Position numbers and translations under genes: made by a program
From: CAWJKP01 sp963843465
GTDB lineage: Bacteria > Planctomycetota > Planctomycetia > Pirellulales > Thermoguttaceae
Assembly: GCA_963843465.1 (NCBI GenBank)
Contig: CAWJKP010000004.1
Location: forward strand, 62,001-126,000
Direction of reading: 5' to 3'
Length of the DNA: 64,000 bases
Notes under the pieces: model-generated
Told to the model about the DNA's origin: nothing
Seen by the model: only the letters and a program-made list of their open reading frames with translations
The model's database searches: none
Part shown: in pieces, positions 41,737 through 50,212 of the stretch
How the letters are laid out: each line of letters begins with the position of its first letter
How positions within the stretch are numbered: the first letter of the stretch is position 1

Positions 41737-43038
41737 ATGGCGACTGAACCGATTCCGCATCCCTCGGACGGGGAAGGCACGTCCAGCTCCCCAAAGCTCT
41801 ACCATCCTGATGCCGGCGTGGAATCGACGCCATCGGCCGGCGGGTCGAGGGCCCGGCCCTGGAATGTGGCCTTCACGGTGGCGGCGCTCAGCGGGCTGGT
41901 GGGAATGATGGTTTCCTGGACCCTCTTGCCGGCCCGGTACCTGGCCGTTTCGCAGTTGCAGGTCCTCGCGACCCCGGCAACGCAGGACGCCGGGCAGCCG
42001 GGCGAAACCGCCGAGGCGGTCCGGCAGAACCGAATACGGCAGGTATCCAGCGACAGCGTTCTACGGACCGTGCTGGAAATGCCCGACATCGCCAAACTCT
42101 CCTCGCTCTCTCAACAGAGCGATCCCCTGCGTTGGCTGCGGGACGACCTGCAAGTCGCGCCGGTCGATGGCACCGACGTCGTCGACGTGAATCTCTCCGG
42201 CAGCAAGTACCGCGACCTGATCAAGATCCTCAGCGCGGTCGACGACGTCTACGTCGGCATGGCGAGCCAGGCCGATCGCGACCTCGTCCAACGCCGCCGG
42301 GGGCAAATGCTCGAACAGTTCAAGCCGCTGATCGCCGAGGTCAAGCAGCGGTGCGACCAGCTCTACCGCGAGCTGAGCGACGCCGGACTGGACCAGGGCC
42401 GCGTGATGCGGGTGGGCGACGAGGAGCACATGCGCTGGGCCGTGGACATGGCCGGCAATCTCCAGCGGGTCCGCGGCTTCCGCGACCTGTTGGCCTACCT
42501 CGATCGCACGGCCCAGACCCTGCAAGACGCGCTGGATGCCCCCAGACACCAGCCGCCGCCGAAATCCGATCCCTCGCAGCCGTTGCCGCCGCGGTGGATG
42601 GACGCCATGCGGGAGCGAGCCGCCGAGGGCATTCTCCCGCCCCCCTCCACGCCGCCGGAGGAGATCCGCGCGGCATTGCACCAGGTGGAGTCGGAACGGG
42701 CCAACGTCTGCCAAAAGCTCGCCGCCGCCCAGAAGGAGTCCGACCAGGCCAGCCAGACCCTGGACAACCTGGTAGCCTCCTCGCCGCGGCTGAAGGCGGA
42801 AAAGGCCCAGCTCGATCTTTCGCGGCAGGCCGTCTCGCAGTTCATCGATGCCTTTACCGCCCTGCGATCGCAGCAGACCAAGCCCGGCGTTTCCGTGATC
42901 CAGCCGGCCAACATCCCCAAGACCCAGGAGACCGATAGCCGCCACTGGACGCTCCTGCTGCGGGGCCTGATCGCCTCGGTGGTCGGATTGGCCAGCGTGC
43001 TGGCCGTGGACGGCATCTTGCGGCGAGTGAACGCGTGA
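41737..43038 (+). CDS. Wzz/GumC-like chain-length determinant protein
   Basis: Polysaccharide co-polymerase-like inner-membrane protein. Helices at both ends (WNVAFTVAALSGLVGMMVSW near residue 45 and LLLRGLIASVVGLASVLAVD near 408) flank a large extracytoplasmic part. Features of the family are the strand LAVSQLQVLATPA right after helix one, long coiled-coil stretches (DRDLVQRRRGQMLEQFKPLI; VESERANVCQKLAAAQKESD) and the conserved Pro-rich IQPANIPKTQE before the second helix. No BY-kinase domain is attached. No polysaccharide genes are adjacent, so its pathway cannot be named. Confidence 0.8.
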   Translation: MATEPIPHPSDGEGTSSSPKLYHPDAGVESTPSAGGSRARPWNVAFTVAALSGLVGMMVSWTLLPARYLAVSQLQVLATPATQDAGQPGETAEAVRQNRIRQVSSDSVLRTVLEMPDIAKLSSLSQQSDPLRWLRDDLQVAPVDGTDVVDVNLSGSKYRDLIKILSAVDDVYVGMASQADRDLVQRRRGQMLEQFKPLIAEVKQRCDQLYRELSDAGLDQGRVMRVGDEEHMRWAVDMAGNLQRVRGFRDLLAYLDRTAQTLQDALDAPRHQPPPKSDPSQPLPPRWMDAMRERAAEGILPPPSTPPEEIRAALHQVESERANVCQKLAAAQKESDQASQTLDNLVASSPRLKAEKAQLDLSRQAVSQFIDAFTALRSQQTKPGVSVIQPANIPKTQETDSRHWTLLLRGLIASVVGLASVLAVDGILRRVNA

Positions 43039-43312
43039 GGAGTTAGGAGTTAGAATAAGCGCGCCAAGATGGCGGCGCTGAGCCCGAATCACCCACGCTC
43101 ACTAGCCCGAAGCGCAAGCGAGGGACCAGGTTGTGGCCCTGCCCGGTCCCTCGCTTGCGCTTCGGGCTAGCGTCGTTCTCACCCGCCTGCAGCCCGTAAA
43201 CATGCACCGCCCCTAACTTCTAACTCCTAACTTCTAACTCCTAACTTCTAACTCCTAACTTCTAACTCCTAACTTCTAACTCCTAACTTCTAACTCCTAA
43301 CCTCTAACTCCC
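43028..43312. repeat. AGCCCGAAGCG pair plus TAACTCCTAACTTC tandem array
   Basis: First, a near-perfect AGCCCGAAGCGCAAGCGAGG / CCTCGCTTGCGCTTCGGGCT pair (43103-43170). Then about seven tandem copies of the 14-base unit CTAACTTCTAACTC up to eight bases before the next start codon; the inverse unit GAGTTAGGAGTTAGAA opens the stretch just after the Wzz-like stop. Confidence 0.9.
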
Positions 43313-43317
43313 ATCCA

Positions 43318-44526
43318 ATGTGCCACCTCATGCAGAGCCCGCCCGGGGCCGAAACGGTCATCGATGGCCGCCGCTACCTGTACTTCGCGGGCACGGGCTA
43401 CCTGGGCCTCCAAGGCGACCCGGAAGTGCTCCGCGCGGCTTGCGAGGCGATGGGCCGCTACGGCCTGGCTTCGGCCACGTCCCGCTCGGGCCTGGGAACC
43501 ACGCCCCCGCTTCTGGACACTGAAGCCCAGGCGTCGGCCTTCTTCCAGACCCCGGCCGCTTTCTACTTCGCCTCCGGCTACGCCGGCAACCAGATCCTGG
43601 TACGGACCTTGGAGGGGACGTTCGACGCGGTCTTCGTCGACGAGCTGTCGCATTACTCCGTCTTCGACGCGGCCCGGCAGGTCGCGCGTCCGCCGATCCC
43701 TTTCCGCCATCGCGACCCCGAGAGCCTGGCCGCGGCGCTTCAGAGCGGACTGCGGCCGGGCGAGCGTCCGCTGGTGATGACCGACGGCGTCTTCTCCGTG
43801 TTGGGCCACATCGCGCCGCTGCCCGACTACTGCCGCGTCCTGGCCGAGTACCCGGGCGCGGCGCTGGTGGTCGACGATGCCCACGGGGCGGGCGTGCTGG
43901 GCGCCGCCGGCCGGGGAACGCTCGATTACTTCGGACTGACCGCCGGGCTGGACGGCGAGGAAACACGTGCCGGTTCTGACGTAGGACGGATTGGTAATCC
44001 GTCCAAAAATGGGGCGGGTTTCTTTGACGGATTAGCAATCCGTCCTCCGGGCCCGCGACTCTTCTTTTCCACGACGCTCAGCAAAGCGCTGGGCGGTTTC
44101 GGCGGCATCCTGCCGCTGGACCACGGCCTGCTGGACCGGGTCCGGGCCGCGACCCACCACTACCAAGGCGCCAGCGCCCCGCCGGTTCCCGTGGCCGCCG
44201 CTTCAGCCAAGGCGCTGGAGATCGTGCGGACCCGGCCCGAGCTGCGGGGCAAGCTGGCCCAAAACGTCCGCACGGTCAAGGACGGCCTGCGACGGCTGGG
44301 CCTGACCGTCGACGATACGCCCGTGCCGATCGTGCCGCTGTTTCTCGGCACCGCGGAGAACATGCAACGGGTCCACCGGGAACTGGCGGCCGGCGGGATC
44401 ATGGTCCCCTACATGCCAACCTACTCGGGCCTCGGTCCCAGCGGCGTCCTGCGATTGGCCGTCTTCGCCACCCACACGCCGGCGATGATCGCCCAACTGC
44501 TCGATGCGCTGGCACGCGCGCTGTAA
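43318..44526 (+). CDS. Alpha-oxoamine synthase (BioF/SPT-like) with palindrome-encoded insert
   Basis: PLP enzyme of the class II aminotransferase fold that condenses an amino acid with an acyl-thioester (8-amino-7-oxononanoate synthase, serine palmitoyltransferase or related). PLP-site motifs are in place: FVDELSHYSVFDAARQ, VVDDAHGAGVLGAAGRG and the Schiff-base lysine in FFSTTLSKALGGFGG. Between GLDGEETRAG and GPRLFF about 22 residues (SDVGRIGNPSKNGAGFFDGL onward) derive from a GTAGGACGGATT palindrome; the insertion lies just before the lysine strand. Which acyl donor is used cannot be told. The start ATG directly follows a tandem repeat array that occupies the leader region. Confidence 0.88.
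   Translation: MCHLMQSPPGAETVIDGRRYLYFAGTGYLGLQGDPEVLRAACEAMGRYGLASATSRSGLGTTPPLLDTEAQASAFFQTPAAFYFASGYAGNQILVRTLEGTFDAVFVDELSHYSVFDAARQVARPPIPFRHRDPESLAAALQSGLRPGERPLVMTDGVFSVLGHIAPLPDYCRVLAEYPGAALVVDDAHGAGVLGAAGRGTLDYFGLTAGLDGEETRAGSDVGRIGNPSKNGAGFFDGLAIRPPGPRLFFSTTLSKALGGFGGILPLDHGLLDRVRAATHHYQGASAPPVPVAAASAKALEIVRTRPELRGKLAQNVRTVKDGLRRLGLTVDDTPVPIVPLFLGTAENMQRVHRELAAGGIMVPYMPTYSGLGPSGVLRLAVFATHTPAMIAQLLDALARAL
43981..44048. repeat. GTAGGACGGATT pair inside the oxoamine synthase gene
   Basis: GTAGGACGGATTGGTAATCC and GACGGATTAGCAATCCGTCC form an inverted pair; the reading frame passes through without a stop. Copies lie at 37.85, 53.42 and 62.05 kb. Confidence 0.9.
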
Positions 44527-44576
44527 GGGAAATGGGGACATTGACTTCGGTTCACTCCAGCGGGTATGATGCGTCT

Positions 44577-45497
44577 ATGGATGAGACCGTGAAGGATTAC
44601 AACCAATGGCGTGTGCCTCACCCGATCCCGTATCAGGGGAGCAAGCGAAACCTTGCACCGATCATCCTTTCCTACTTCCCCCCCCACGTTTCCCGACTTG
44701 TGGAGCCGTTCGCCGGGTCGGCGGCAATCTCACTAGCGGCAGCTTACCGCCGCTTGGCGGATCGGTTCCTGGTGAACGACGCGCACACCCCCGTTGCTGA
44801 CCTTTGGCGGGCGATTATCGAGCGGCCTGAAGATTTGGCGGACAAGTACCGGCAACTGTGGCGGGCGCAGCTTGGGCAGGAGCGGGAGTATTACGATACT
44901 GTCCGCGAGAAGTTCAATCAGACTCACAAGCCCGAATACTTCCTATACCTGCTCGCGCGTTGCGTCAAGGCTGCCATTCGCTACAACGGGGACGGTGAGT
45001 TCAACAACAGCCCGGACAACCGGCGCAAGGGCGCCCATCCCGAGACAATGCGGCAGCGCATCGTGGGGGCGGCGGCACTCTTGCAGGGCCGAACGGAAGT
45101 CAGCGCGCTTGACTATCGGGGAGTGTTAGCGAAGTGCGATTCGTCCGATTTAATTTACATGGACCCGCCTTACCAAGGCGTCTGCAAGAATCGGGATAAC
45201 CGATACTGCCCCAAAATTGACCACGGGGAGTTTTGTGTCAGCCTTGCAAGACTGAACGAAAGGGGGTGCATGTTCGTTGTGAGCTATGATGGGCGGACTG
45301 GCGACAAGACCTACGGCCAACCTCTGCCCGCAAGCCTGAACCTCGCTCACATCGAGGTACACGCGGGGCGGTCAACTCAGGCAACTTTATTGGGCCGAGA
45401 CGACGACACCTACGAATCGCTTTATCTCTCACCTGCGCTAACTTCGACAATGTCCCTGGGCAAGAGGAAGAAGGCACAACTGCAGTTTGCGTGGTAA
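44577..45497 (+). CDS. D12-class DNA adenine N6-methyltransferase
   Basis: SAM-dependent adenine methylase of the Dam/DpnM/EcoRV class. Motif I region PIPYQGSKRNLAPIILSYFP, LVEPFAGSAAISLAAAYRRL (SAM binding) and the catalytic DLIYMDPPYQGVCK (DPPY) are intact over 306 residues. The gene is followed 41 bases later by an HNH endonuclease gene on the same strand, so it is most likely the protective methylase of a type II restriction-modification system. The sequence recognised cannot be deduced. Codon use is clearly less GC-biased than in neighbours, which suggests recent acquisition. ATGGATGAGACCG was chosen as the start; an earlier Met lacks conserved residues. Confidence 0.9.
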   Translation: MDETVKDYNQWRVPHPIPYQGSKRNLAPIILSYFPPHVSRLVEPFAGSAAISLAAAYRRLADRFLVNDAHTPVADLWRAIIERPEDLADKYRQLWRAQLGQEREYYDTVREKFNQTHKPEYFLYLLARCVKAAIRYNGDGEFNNSPDNRRKGAHPETMRQRIVGAAALLQGRTEVSALDYRGVLAKCDSSDLIYMDPPYQGVCKNRDNRYCPKIDHGEFCVSLARLNERGCMFVVSYDGRTGDKTYGQPLPASLNLAHIEVHAGRSTQATLLGRDDDTYESLYLSPALTSTMSLGKRKKAQLQFAW

Positions 45498-45538
45498 GGA
45501 CACCCGACTAGAGCCCTGTTGGTAAAGGATTACCAATC

Positions 45539-46258
45539 GTGCCGCAAGACCTGCCGCAATGGTTCATCGCAAAAGTCAAGGCTGTGACCGCCAAACGTGC
45601 AAGGACGGTCATTGACCACATCTTGAAGCACGGCCATATCACGACGGAGGAATTGAAAGACCTCTATGGCTATGACCATCCGCCACGCGCCGCGCGGGAT
45701 GTGCGGGAGCAAGGAATCCCACTCGAGACTTCTCGCATTGCGGGCAGCCGTGGCCGAAGCATCGGTGTTTACCGCTTTGCCGATGTCTCCAAGATTCGAG
45801 CGGGCATCCTTGCGGGCCGCAAGGTGTTCCCCAAGGAGCTCAAAAAGGCGTTGCTTGAACAGTCGGGCAGCGAGTGCGGCGTGTGTCTGACGAAGTACGA
45901 ATCCCGCTACTTACAGATTGACCATCGGGTGCCCTACGAAGTGGGTGGGGAAGGTGGCGGCGAGAACGCTCCCGGAGAGTTCCAACTGATTTGCGGTTCG
46001 TGCAATCGCGCCAAGTCATGGTCTTGCGAGCATTGCGCGAATTGGATGGAGAAGCTGGACCCGAGAGTTTGCACGGGCTGCTACTGGGCAAGCCCGGAGT
46101 CCTACAAGCACATTGCAATGCGTCCCATCCGACGCCTGGAACTGGTATGGTCGGAGCAAGAGGTGGCCGACTTCGACAGGCTGTCCAAAGTAGCTCGGAA
46201 ACGAGGTCAACCTTTGCCTGAGTTCATCAAGGCTATCTTGCGCGAAAGGCAAGCATAG
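45539..46258 (+). CDS. HNH restriction endonuclease with winged-helix N-terminus
   Basis: A 239-residue protein. The N-terminal region HGHITTEELKDLYGYDHPPR and AARDVREQGIPLETSRIAG resembles a winged-helix DNA reader. The catalytic core is an HNH zinc domain: SECGVCLTKYESRYLQIDHR then VPYEVGGEGGGEN and FQLICGSCNRAKSWSCEHC, with the DH pair and zinc cysteines in standard positions. Downstream of the D12 methylase and sharing its base composition, it is the likely cognate restriction enzyme. The start is a GTG after GGATTACCAATC; no strong Shine-Dalgarno sequence is seen. Confidence 0.85.
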   Translation: MPQDLPQWFIAKVKAVTAKRARTVIDHILKHGHITTEELKDLYGYDHPPRAARDVREQGIPLETSRIAGSRGRSIGVYRFADVSKIRAGILAGRKVFPKELKKALLEQSGSECGVCLTKYESRYLQIDHRVPYEVGGEGGGENAPGEFQLICGSCNRAKSWSCEHCANWMEKLDPRVCTGCYWASPESYKHIAMRPIRRLELVWSEQEVADFDRLSKVARKRGQPLPEFIKAILRERQA

Positions 46259-46385
46259 TCGCTTCGATGGGGAAAGCCCCCCACTTCTTTCCTCCCCGAG
46301 CTTGACTTCTCCCGCCGGCCGGGCTACCTTGCGAAGAGAACCCTCCTAGGTCGCCTACCACGAACTCATGCGGGAGAACCACAAG

Positions 46386-47792
46386 ATGTCAACCAATCAC
46401 TGCACGCGACGGGACATTCTCAAGGCCGCTGCGGCGGGCCTGGCCCTTCCGGTCCTGCTGCCGGGGCACGTACTGGGTCTCGACAGCGCCACAACCCCTG
46501 GCGAATCGGTGAAGATCGGACTGATCGGCTGCGGCGGCCGGGCCAGCGGCCTGGTGCCCGAAGGCCTCGCCGTCAAGGGCTTCCGCGTGGTCGCCGTCTG
46601 CGATTGCGAGCCGCGGAAGGCCGGACAGTTCGCCGCACACGTCGGCGGCAGCCGCAACTGGGCCGCCTACGACGACTTCCGCCAGATGATCGACAAAGAG
46701 AAGCTCGACGCCGTGATGGTCGAGACCACCACCCACGCCCGGGCCTGGATCGCGGTGCTGGCGATGCAGGCCGGCGTCGACGCCTACATCGAGAAGCCCA
46801 TGTGCCTGACGATCTCCGAAGGCCGGGCGATGGTCAACGCCGCGCGGAAGCTCAAGCGCGTGACCCAGGTCGGCACCCAGCAGCGGTCCATGCCGCTGAA
46901 CAATTGGGCCAGCGACCTGGTCAAGAACGGGGCTATCGGCAAGGTCCTTACCGTGCTGGCGCCGAACTTCGTCGGTCCCTTCCGTTGGACCAAGACCTCG
47001 ACCAAGGACGTCAAGTCGCCCGTGGATCCCTGGTGGGACCTCTGGACCAACCAGGCCGAGCTGCGGCCTTACGACGGCAGCCTGCACCACGGCTGGGCCC
47101 GCTGGTGGGACTACGACGGCGGCGGCCTCTGCTTCGGCGTCACCGGCTGGGGCACCCACTCCTACGACCAGATCAACCGCGGCCTGGACACCGACGACAC
47201 CGGACCGGTCGAAGTGCTCCTGGAGGAGCCGGTCGCCGAGCGCGAGACGGGCAAGTTCGCCCGCCGGTCGGTGGGCGGCGTGGTCCTCGGCGAAACGGGC
47301 GACATCGACACCGGCACCGACTACCACGGGATGGCCAAGATCACCGGCCCTCGGGCCCGCGTCACCATGAAGTTCGCCAACGGCACCGAGCTTGCACTGC
47401 ACCTCGACGGCGACCGCGGCCCCGGCCTGGGCGCGATCTTCATCGGCCAGCAGGGCAAGATCGAGATCAACCGCGACAAGGTCGCCAGCAACCCCAAGGA
47501 GCTCGTCCGCGCGGCCGGCAATCCGGGCCACAACCGCCGCAGCGAATCGGCCTACCACCTGGAAAACTGGATCGAGTGCATCAAGAGCCGCCGGCGCTGC
47601 AACGCCGACATCGAGATCGGCCAGCGGGCCTCGACCCTCTGCTACCTGGTCAATATCGTCCGCGACGTGGGCCGCGTCGGTCAGCCCTTGAAATGGGACC
47701 CGGCCGCCGAGCGATTCACCAACAGCGACGAGGCCAACAAGCTTTTGGAGCGTCCCCGCCGCAAGCCGTACGAGCTGCCGGAGCTGGGGTGA
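46386..47792 (+). CDS. Gfo/Idh/MocA family oxidoreductase with Tat signal (second copy)
   Basis: Tat-exported NAD(P)-dependent dehydrogenase. The signal reads MSTNHCTRRDILKAAAAGLA (RRDxLK twin-arginine motif) with VLLPGHVLG after it. Rossmann fold: VKIGLIGCGGRASGLVPEGL; family EKP motif: YIEKPMCLTISEGRAMVNAA; the catalytic-domain region includes GGGLCFGVTGWGTHSYDQIN. At 468 residues it is normal for the exported planctomycete subgroup. MSTNHC was preferred as start (GGGAGA eight bases upstream); a Met six codons earlier is possible. Substrate unknown. It differs clearly from the copy at 0.7-2.1 kb, so they are not recent duplicates. Confidence 0.9.
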   Translation: MSTNHCTRRDILKAAAAGLALPVLLPGHVLGLDSATTPGESVKIGLIGCGGRASGLVPEGLAVKGFRVVAVCDCEPRKAGQFAAHVGGSRNWAAYDDFRQMIDKEKLDAVMVETTTHARAWIAVLAMQAGVDAYIEKPMCLTISEGRAMVNAARKLKRVTQVGTQQRSMPLNNWASDLVKNGAIGKVLTVLAPNFVGPFRWTKTSTKDVKSPVDPWWDLWTNQAELRPYDGSLHHGWARWWDYDGGGLCFGVTGWGTHSYDQINRGLDTDDTGPVEVLLEEPVAERETGKFARRSVGGVVLGETGDIDTGTDYHGMAKITGPRARVTMKFANGTELALHLDGDRGPGLGAIFIGQQGKIEINRDKVASNPKELVRAAGNPGHNRRSESAYHLENWIECIKSRRRCNADIEIGQRASTLCYLVNIVRDVGRVGQPLKWDPAAERFTNSDEANKLLERPRRKPYELPELG

Positions 47793-47817
47793 AGACGGAA
47801 ACGAAGAGAGAAGGTCT

Positions 47818-48056
47818 TTATTGATCTTCAGGTAAGTAATGCCGTGGGGCAGATTGCCAATCTGCCTGGCAGGTTAGCAACCTGCCCCACGTCCGCCCGA
47901 CATTACTTACCTGAGGATCAATAGCCCTGGGTCTTAGGTCGAGGATCTGTGGGACTTATGGGACCTATGGGACCTATAAGCCCATACGTCCCATGAGTCC
48001 CATACGTCCTATAAGTCCCATCGGTCCCATCGGCTCAAGACCCAAGACCTAAGCTC
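47818..48056. repeat. Nested inverted repeat and GGGACCTAT array
   Basis: Outer arms TATTGATCTTCAGGTAAGTA and ATTACTTACCTGAGGATCAA enclose a GTGGGGCAGATTGCC / GGTTAGCAACCTGCCCCAC pair. After this comes a run of GGGACCTATGGGACTTAT-type nonamers and its inverse (TCCCATACGTCCCATGAG), bounded by GACCTAAG / CTTAGGTC-type ends and closing at the start codon of the next gene. Confidence 0.85.
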
Positions 48057-48058
48057 CC

Positions 48059-49045
48059 ATGACCCGTTACCCAACCTTCGACCGCACCCAAATCGAGCTT
48101 GCCGAATTGGCCCAGCGGGGTCACGACTTGCGGATCGAGGACTGCCTGCCGCTGTCGCCCCCGCCGAGCCCCTACCGCGGCCCGGGCTGGGACGACCTGA
48201 TCGCCCGGATCGTCGCCGCCCGCCGGGCGGGCCGGCCGCTGATCGCGCTCATGGGAGCCCATCCCATCAAGCTCGGGCTCTCCGCGTTCCTGGTAGACCT
48301 GATCCAGCGGCGGATCATCACTCACCTGGGCACCAACGGCGCCGGCCTGATCCACGACTTCGAGCTGGCCGCTTACGGCGGCACCAGCGAGGACGTCGCC
48401 CGCTGGATCCGCGTGGGCCAGTTCGGCCTCTGGCGGGAGACTAGCGTGCTGAATGAGATCGCCGTCGAGGCGGCCGCGCGGGACGAAGGGCTTGGCGAGG
48501 CGATCGGCCGGGTGATCGAGGAGCGAGGCCTGCCCCATCGCCGTCTGAGCCTGGCCGCGGCCGGCTGGCGGTCGGGAGTGCCGGTCACTTCCCACGTGGC
48601 CATCGGCTGCGACATCACCCACGCCCATCCCAACTGCGACGGCGCGGCCCTGGGCAAGTCGAGCTACACCGACTTTCTGATCTTCGCCCGGGCGGTGCAG
48701 GAGCTGGAAGGCGGCGTGTTTCTCAACATCGGCACCTCGACGATCGGGCCGGAAGTCTACCTCAAGGCGCTTTCCATGGCCCGCAACGTGGCCCGGCGCC
48801 AGGGCCGGCCGCTTTCTCATTTCACCACGGCCGTCTTCGACCTGCTGGACCTGCCCGCCGACTGGTCCGCCGGTCCGCCGGCGAAGTCCCGGCCGCTTTA
48901 TTACTATCGTCCCTGGAAGACGATTCTCGTGCGGACGGTCGCCGACGGCGGCGCCAGCCATTACTTCTCCGGCGACCACCGCCAGACCATCCCCACGCTC
49001 TGGTCCCGCTTGACCGCGGAGCTGCGAGCTTGTGAATCCTTGTAG
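48059..49045 (+). CDS. Conserved protein with deoxyhypusine synthase-like features
   Basis: A 328-residue cytosolic protein. The segments LIALMGAHPIKLGLSAFLVD, IITHLGTNGAGLIHDFELAA and LEGGVFLNIGTSTIGPEVYL suggest an NAD-dependent fold; the T-N-G-A-G-x-x-H-D pattern recalls the TxGG(I/V)xxD region of deoxyhypusine synthase-like proteins. The resemblance is weak and the active-site lysine region of true deoxyhypusine synthase was not located. Bacterial members of that superfamily include homospermidine synthase-like enzymes. The start ATG follows directly on a repeat array. Function should be treated as unknown. Confidence 0.55.
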   Translation: MTRYPTFDRTQIELAELAQRGHDLRIEDCLPLSPPPSPYRGPGWDDLIARIVAARRAGRPLIALMGAHPIKLGLSAFLVDLIQRRIITHLGTNGAGLIHDFELAAYGGTSEDVARWIRVGQFGLWRETSVLNEIAVEAAARDEGLGEAIGRVIEERGLPHRRLSLAAAGWRSGVPVTSHVAIGCDITHAHPNCDGAALGKSSYTDFLIFARAVQELEGGVFLNIGTSTIGPEVYLKALSMARNVARRQGRPLSHFTTAVFDLLDLPADWSAGPPAKSRPLYYYRPWKTILVRTVADGGASHYFSGDHRQTIPTLWSRLTAELRACESL

Positions 49046-49057
49046 GGCGTCCCGCCA

Positions 49058-49834
49058 TCAAGGGCTTTCCGCTTTCGACGCCGGCTCCCGGCCCGCCGCC
49101 CAGAGGATGCCGCGGTGGACCAGCTCGCGGTAGTTGGGGTCGTTGTGAGCGCCGGGGCCGTGACCCAATTGCATGTAAAAGACGCGGCTCTTGCCGTAGT
49201 GATGGACCCAGGCCAGCTCGGGATTGTTCTTCGGGTGGTTGGTCTTCAAGAGCACGGTAATGCCCGGGTCGGTATAGTAGCCCTTGTAGGTCTCGTCGTG
49301 AACGACGAAGTCCTTTCGTCCCCTGGTAATGGAATGATCTTTATCGGCCACGATGACCGGGATCGTCTCGCCTTCCGACCAGAGCGAGGGGGCGTAGTGT
49401 TTGCCGTCGATCTCGCAGGGCTTCATGATGAACGCGCCACCGATGATCTTGCGGTACTCCGGCCATTGGCTATGAGCGCCCAGATTGTGGTGCAAGGCCA
49501 CCAGGCCGATGCCCCGCTGCAAAAGCTCGACGAAGGCCTTTTCCTGCTCGGGCGTGACGCCGCCGACCATGTCGTAGCGCACCAGCACGTCGTACTCCTT
49601 CTCCAGGCCCGGTTTCAGCAGCCCGGCGTCCTTGGGGAGCGTGGCCTTGGTGTAGCTCACGTCCGGCATGGCGTCGAACATGGCGTAAAAGGGTTTGGCC
49701 TCGAAACCGTGCCCGCCCACGGTCAGCAAAACGCGGATCTTACCCTGCCCTGCGGGCGGGTCCGCCTGGAGCGTGGTTGCGGAAAGCAGGGCCGGCAGAA
49801 TCAGTCCGAGCGTCAGGCAAGCGATGCGTTGCAC
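49058..49834 (-). CDS. Secreted ThuA-domain protein
   Basis: Exported protein of the ThuA-like (class I glutamine amidotransferase-fold) family, very common in planctomycetes and often associated with carbohydrate use. The signal peptide is CLTLGLILPALLSATTLQA. The domain starts IRVLLTVGGHGFEAKPFYAM and includes VALHHNLGAHSQWPEYRKII, then HDETYKGYYTDPGITVLLKT and VHHYGKSRVFYMQLGHGPGA followed by HNDPNYRELVHRGILWAAG, the typical ThuA ending. The start is a GTG with AAGGAGA seven bases upstream. The catalytic Cys of amidotransferases is absent, as in the family. Precise role unknown. Confidence 0.88.
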   Translation of the reverse strand: MQRIACLTLGLILPALLSATTLQADPPAGQGKIRVLLTVGGHGFEAKPFYAMFDAMPDVSYTKATLPKDAGLLKPGLEKEYDVLVRYDMVGGVTPEQEKAFVELLQRGIGLVALHHNLGAHSQWPEYRKIIGGAFIMKPCEIDGKHYAPSLWSEGETIPVIVADKDHSITRGRKDFVVHDETYKGYYTDPGITVLLKTNHPKNNPELAWVHHYGKSRVFYMQLGHGPGAHNDPNYRELVHRGILWAAGREPASKAESP

Positions 49835-49848
49835 GGGGGGTCTCCTTA

Positions 49849-50212
49849 GGAGTTAGAAGTTAGGAGTTAGGAGTTAGAAGTTAGGAGTCAGAAGTTAGGA
49901 GTCAGAAGTCAGGAGTCAGGAGTTAGAAGTTACAAGGCTGGGCCTTTGGTCTTGGGCCTTGCCCGGCTCTTCTAACTCCTAGCTTCTAACTCCTAACTCC
50001 TTCCTTAGCCCCCGTCAAGCATTTCCCGCTTCCGGATTGTTCCACAATCTCACCGTGGCCCGGACATACGGTAGAATGGATTCGGGCTCTGCGTTGGCCC
50101 CGTTTCGGCTCCTCTGGGCGTTAATTGCAAGCCCAGGAAAACGGGTGGCAAGGTTCCTGACTTCTAACTCCTGACTCCTAACTCCTAACTTCTAACTCCT
50201 AACTTCTAACCG
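49849..50212. repeat. GAGTTAGAAGTTAG tandem arrays, inverted orientation
   Basis: An array of GAGTTAGAAGTTAG-type units (49849-49935), a shorter TAACTCCTAGCTTC block near 49975-50005, and an opposite-strand array TTCTAACTCCTGAC at 50158-50212 that ends at the next start codon. The middle contains a GGCTCTGCGTTGGC spacer without a gene. The same unit fills the leader of the oxoamine synthase gene at 43.2 kb. Confidence 0.85.

Noticed and set aside
42061..43092. 343-codon minus-strand frame over the Wzz-like gene
   Set aside because: Antisense shadow of a clear two-helix coiled-coil protein.
43213..43312. Tandem array considered as a CRISPR
   Set aside because: The 14-base units are contiguous with no spacers and there are no cas genes.
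46389..47558. 389-codon minus-strand frame over the second Tat dehydrogenase
   Set aside because: Antisense shadow; the plus strand has Tat signal, Rossmann and EKP motifs.
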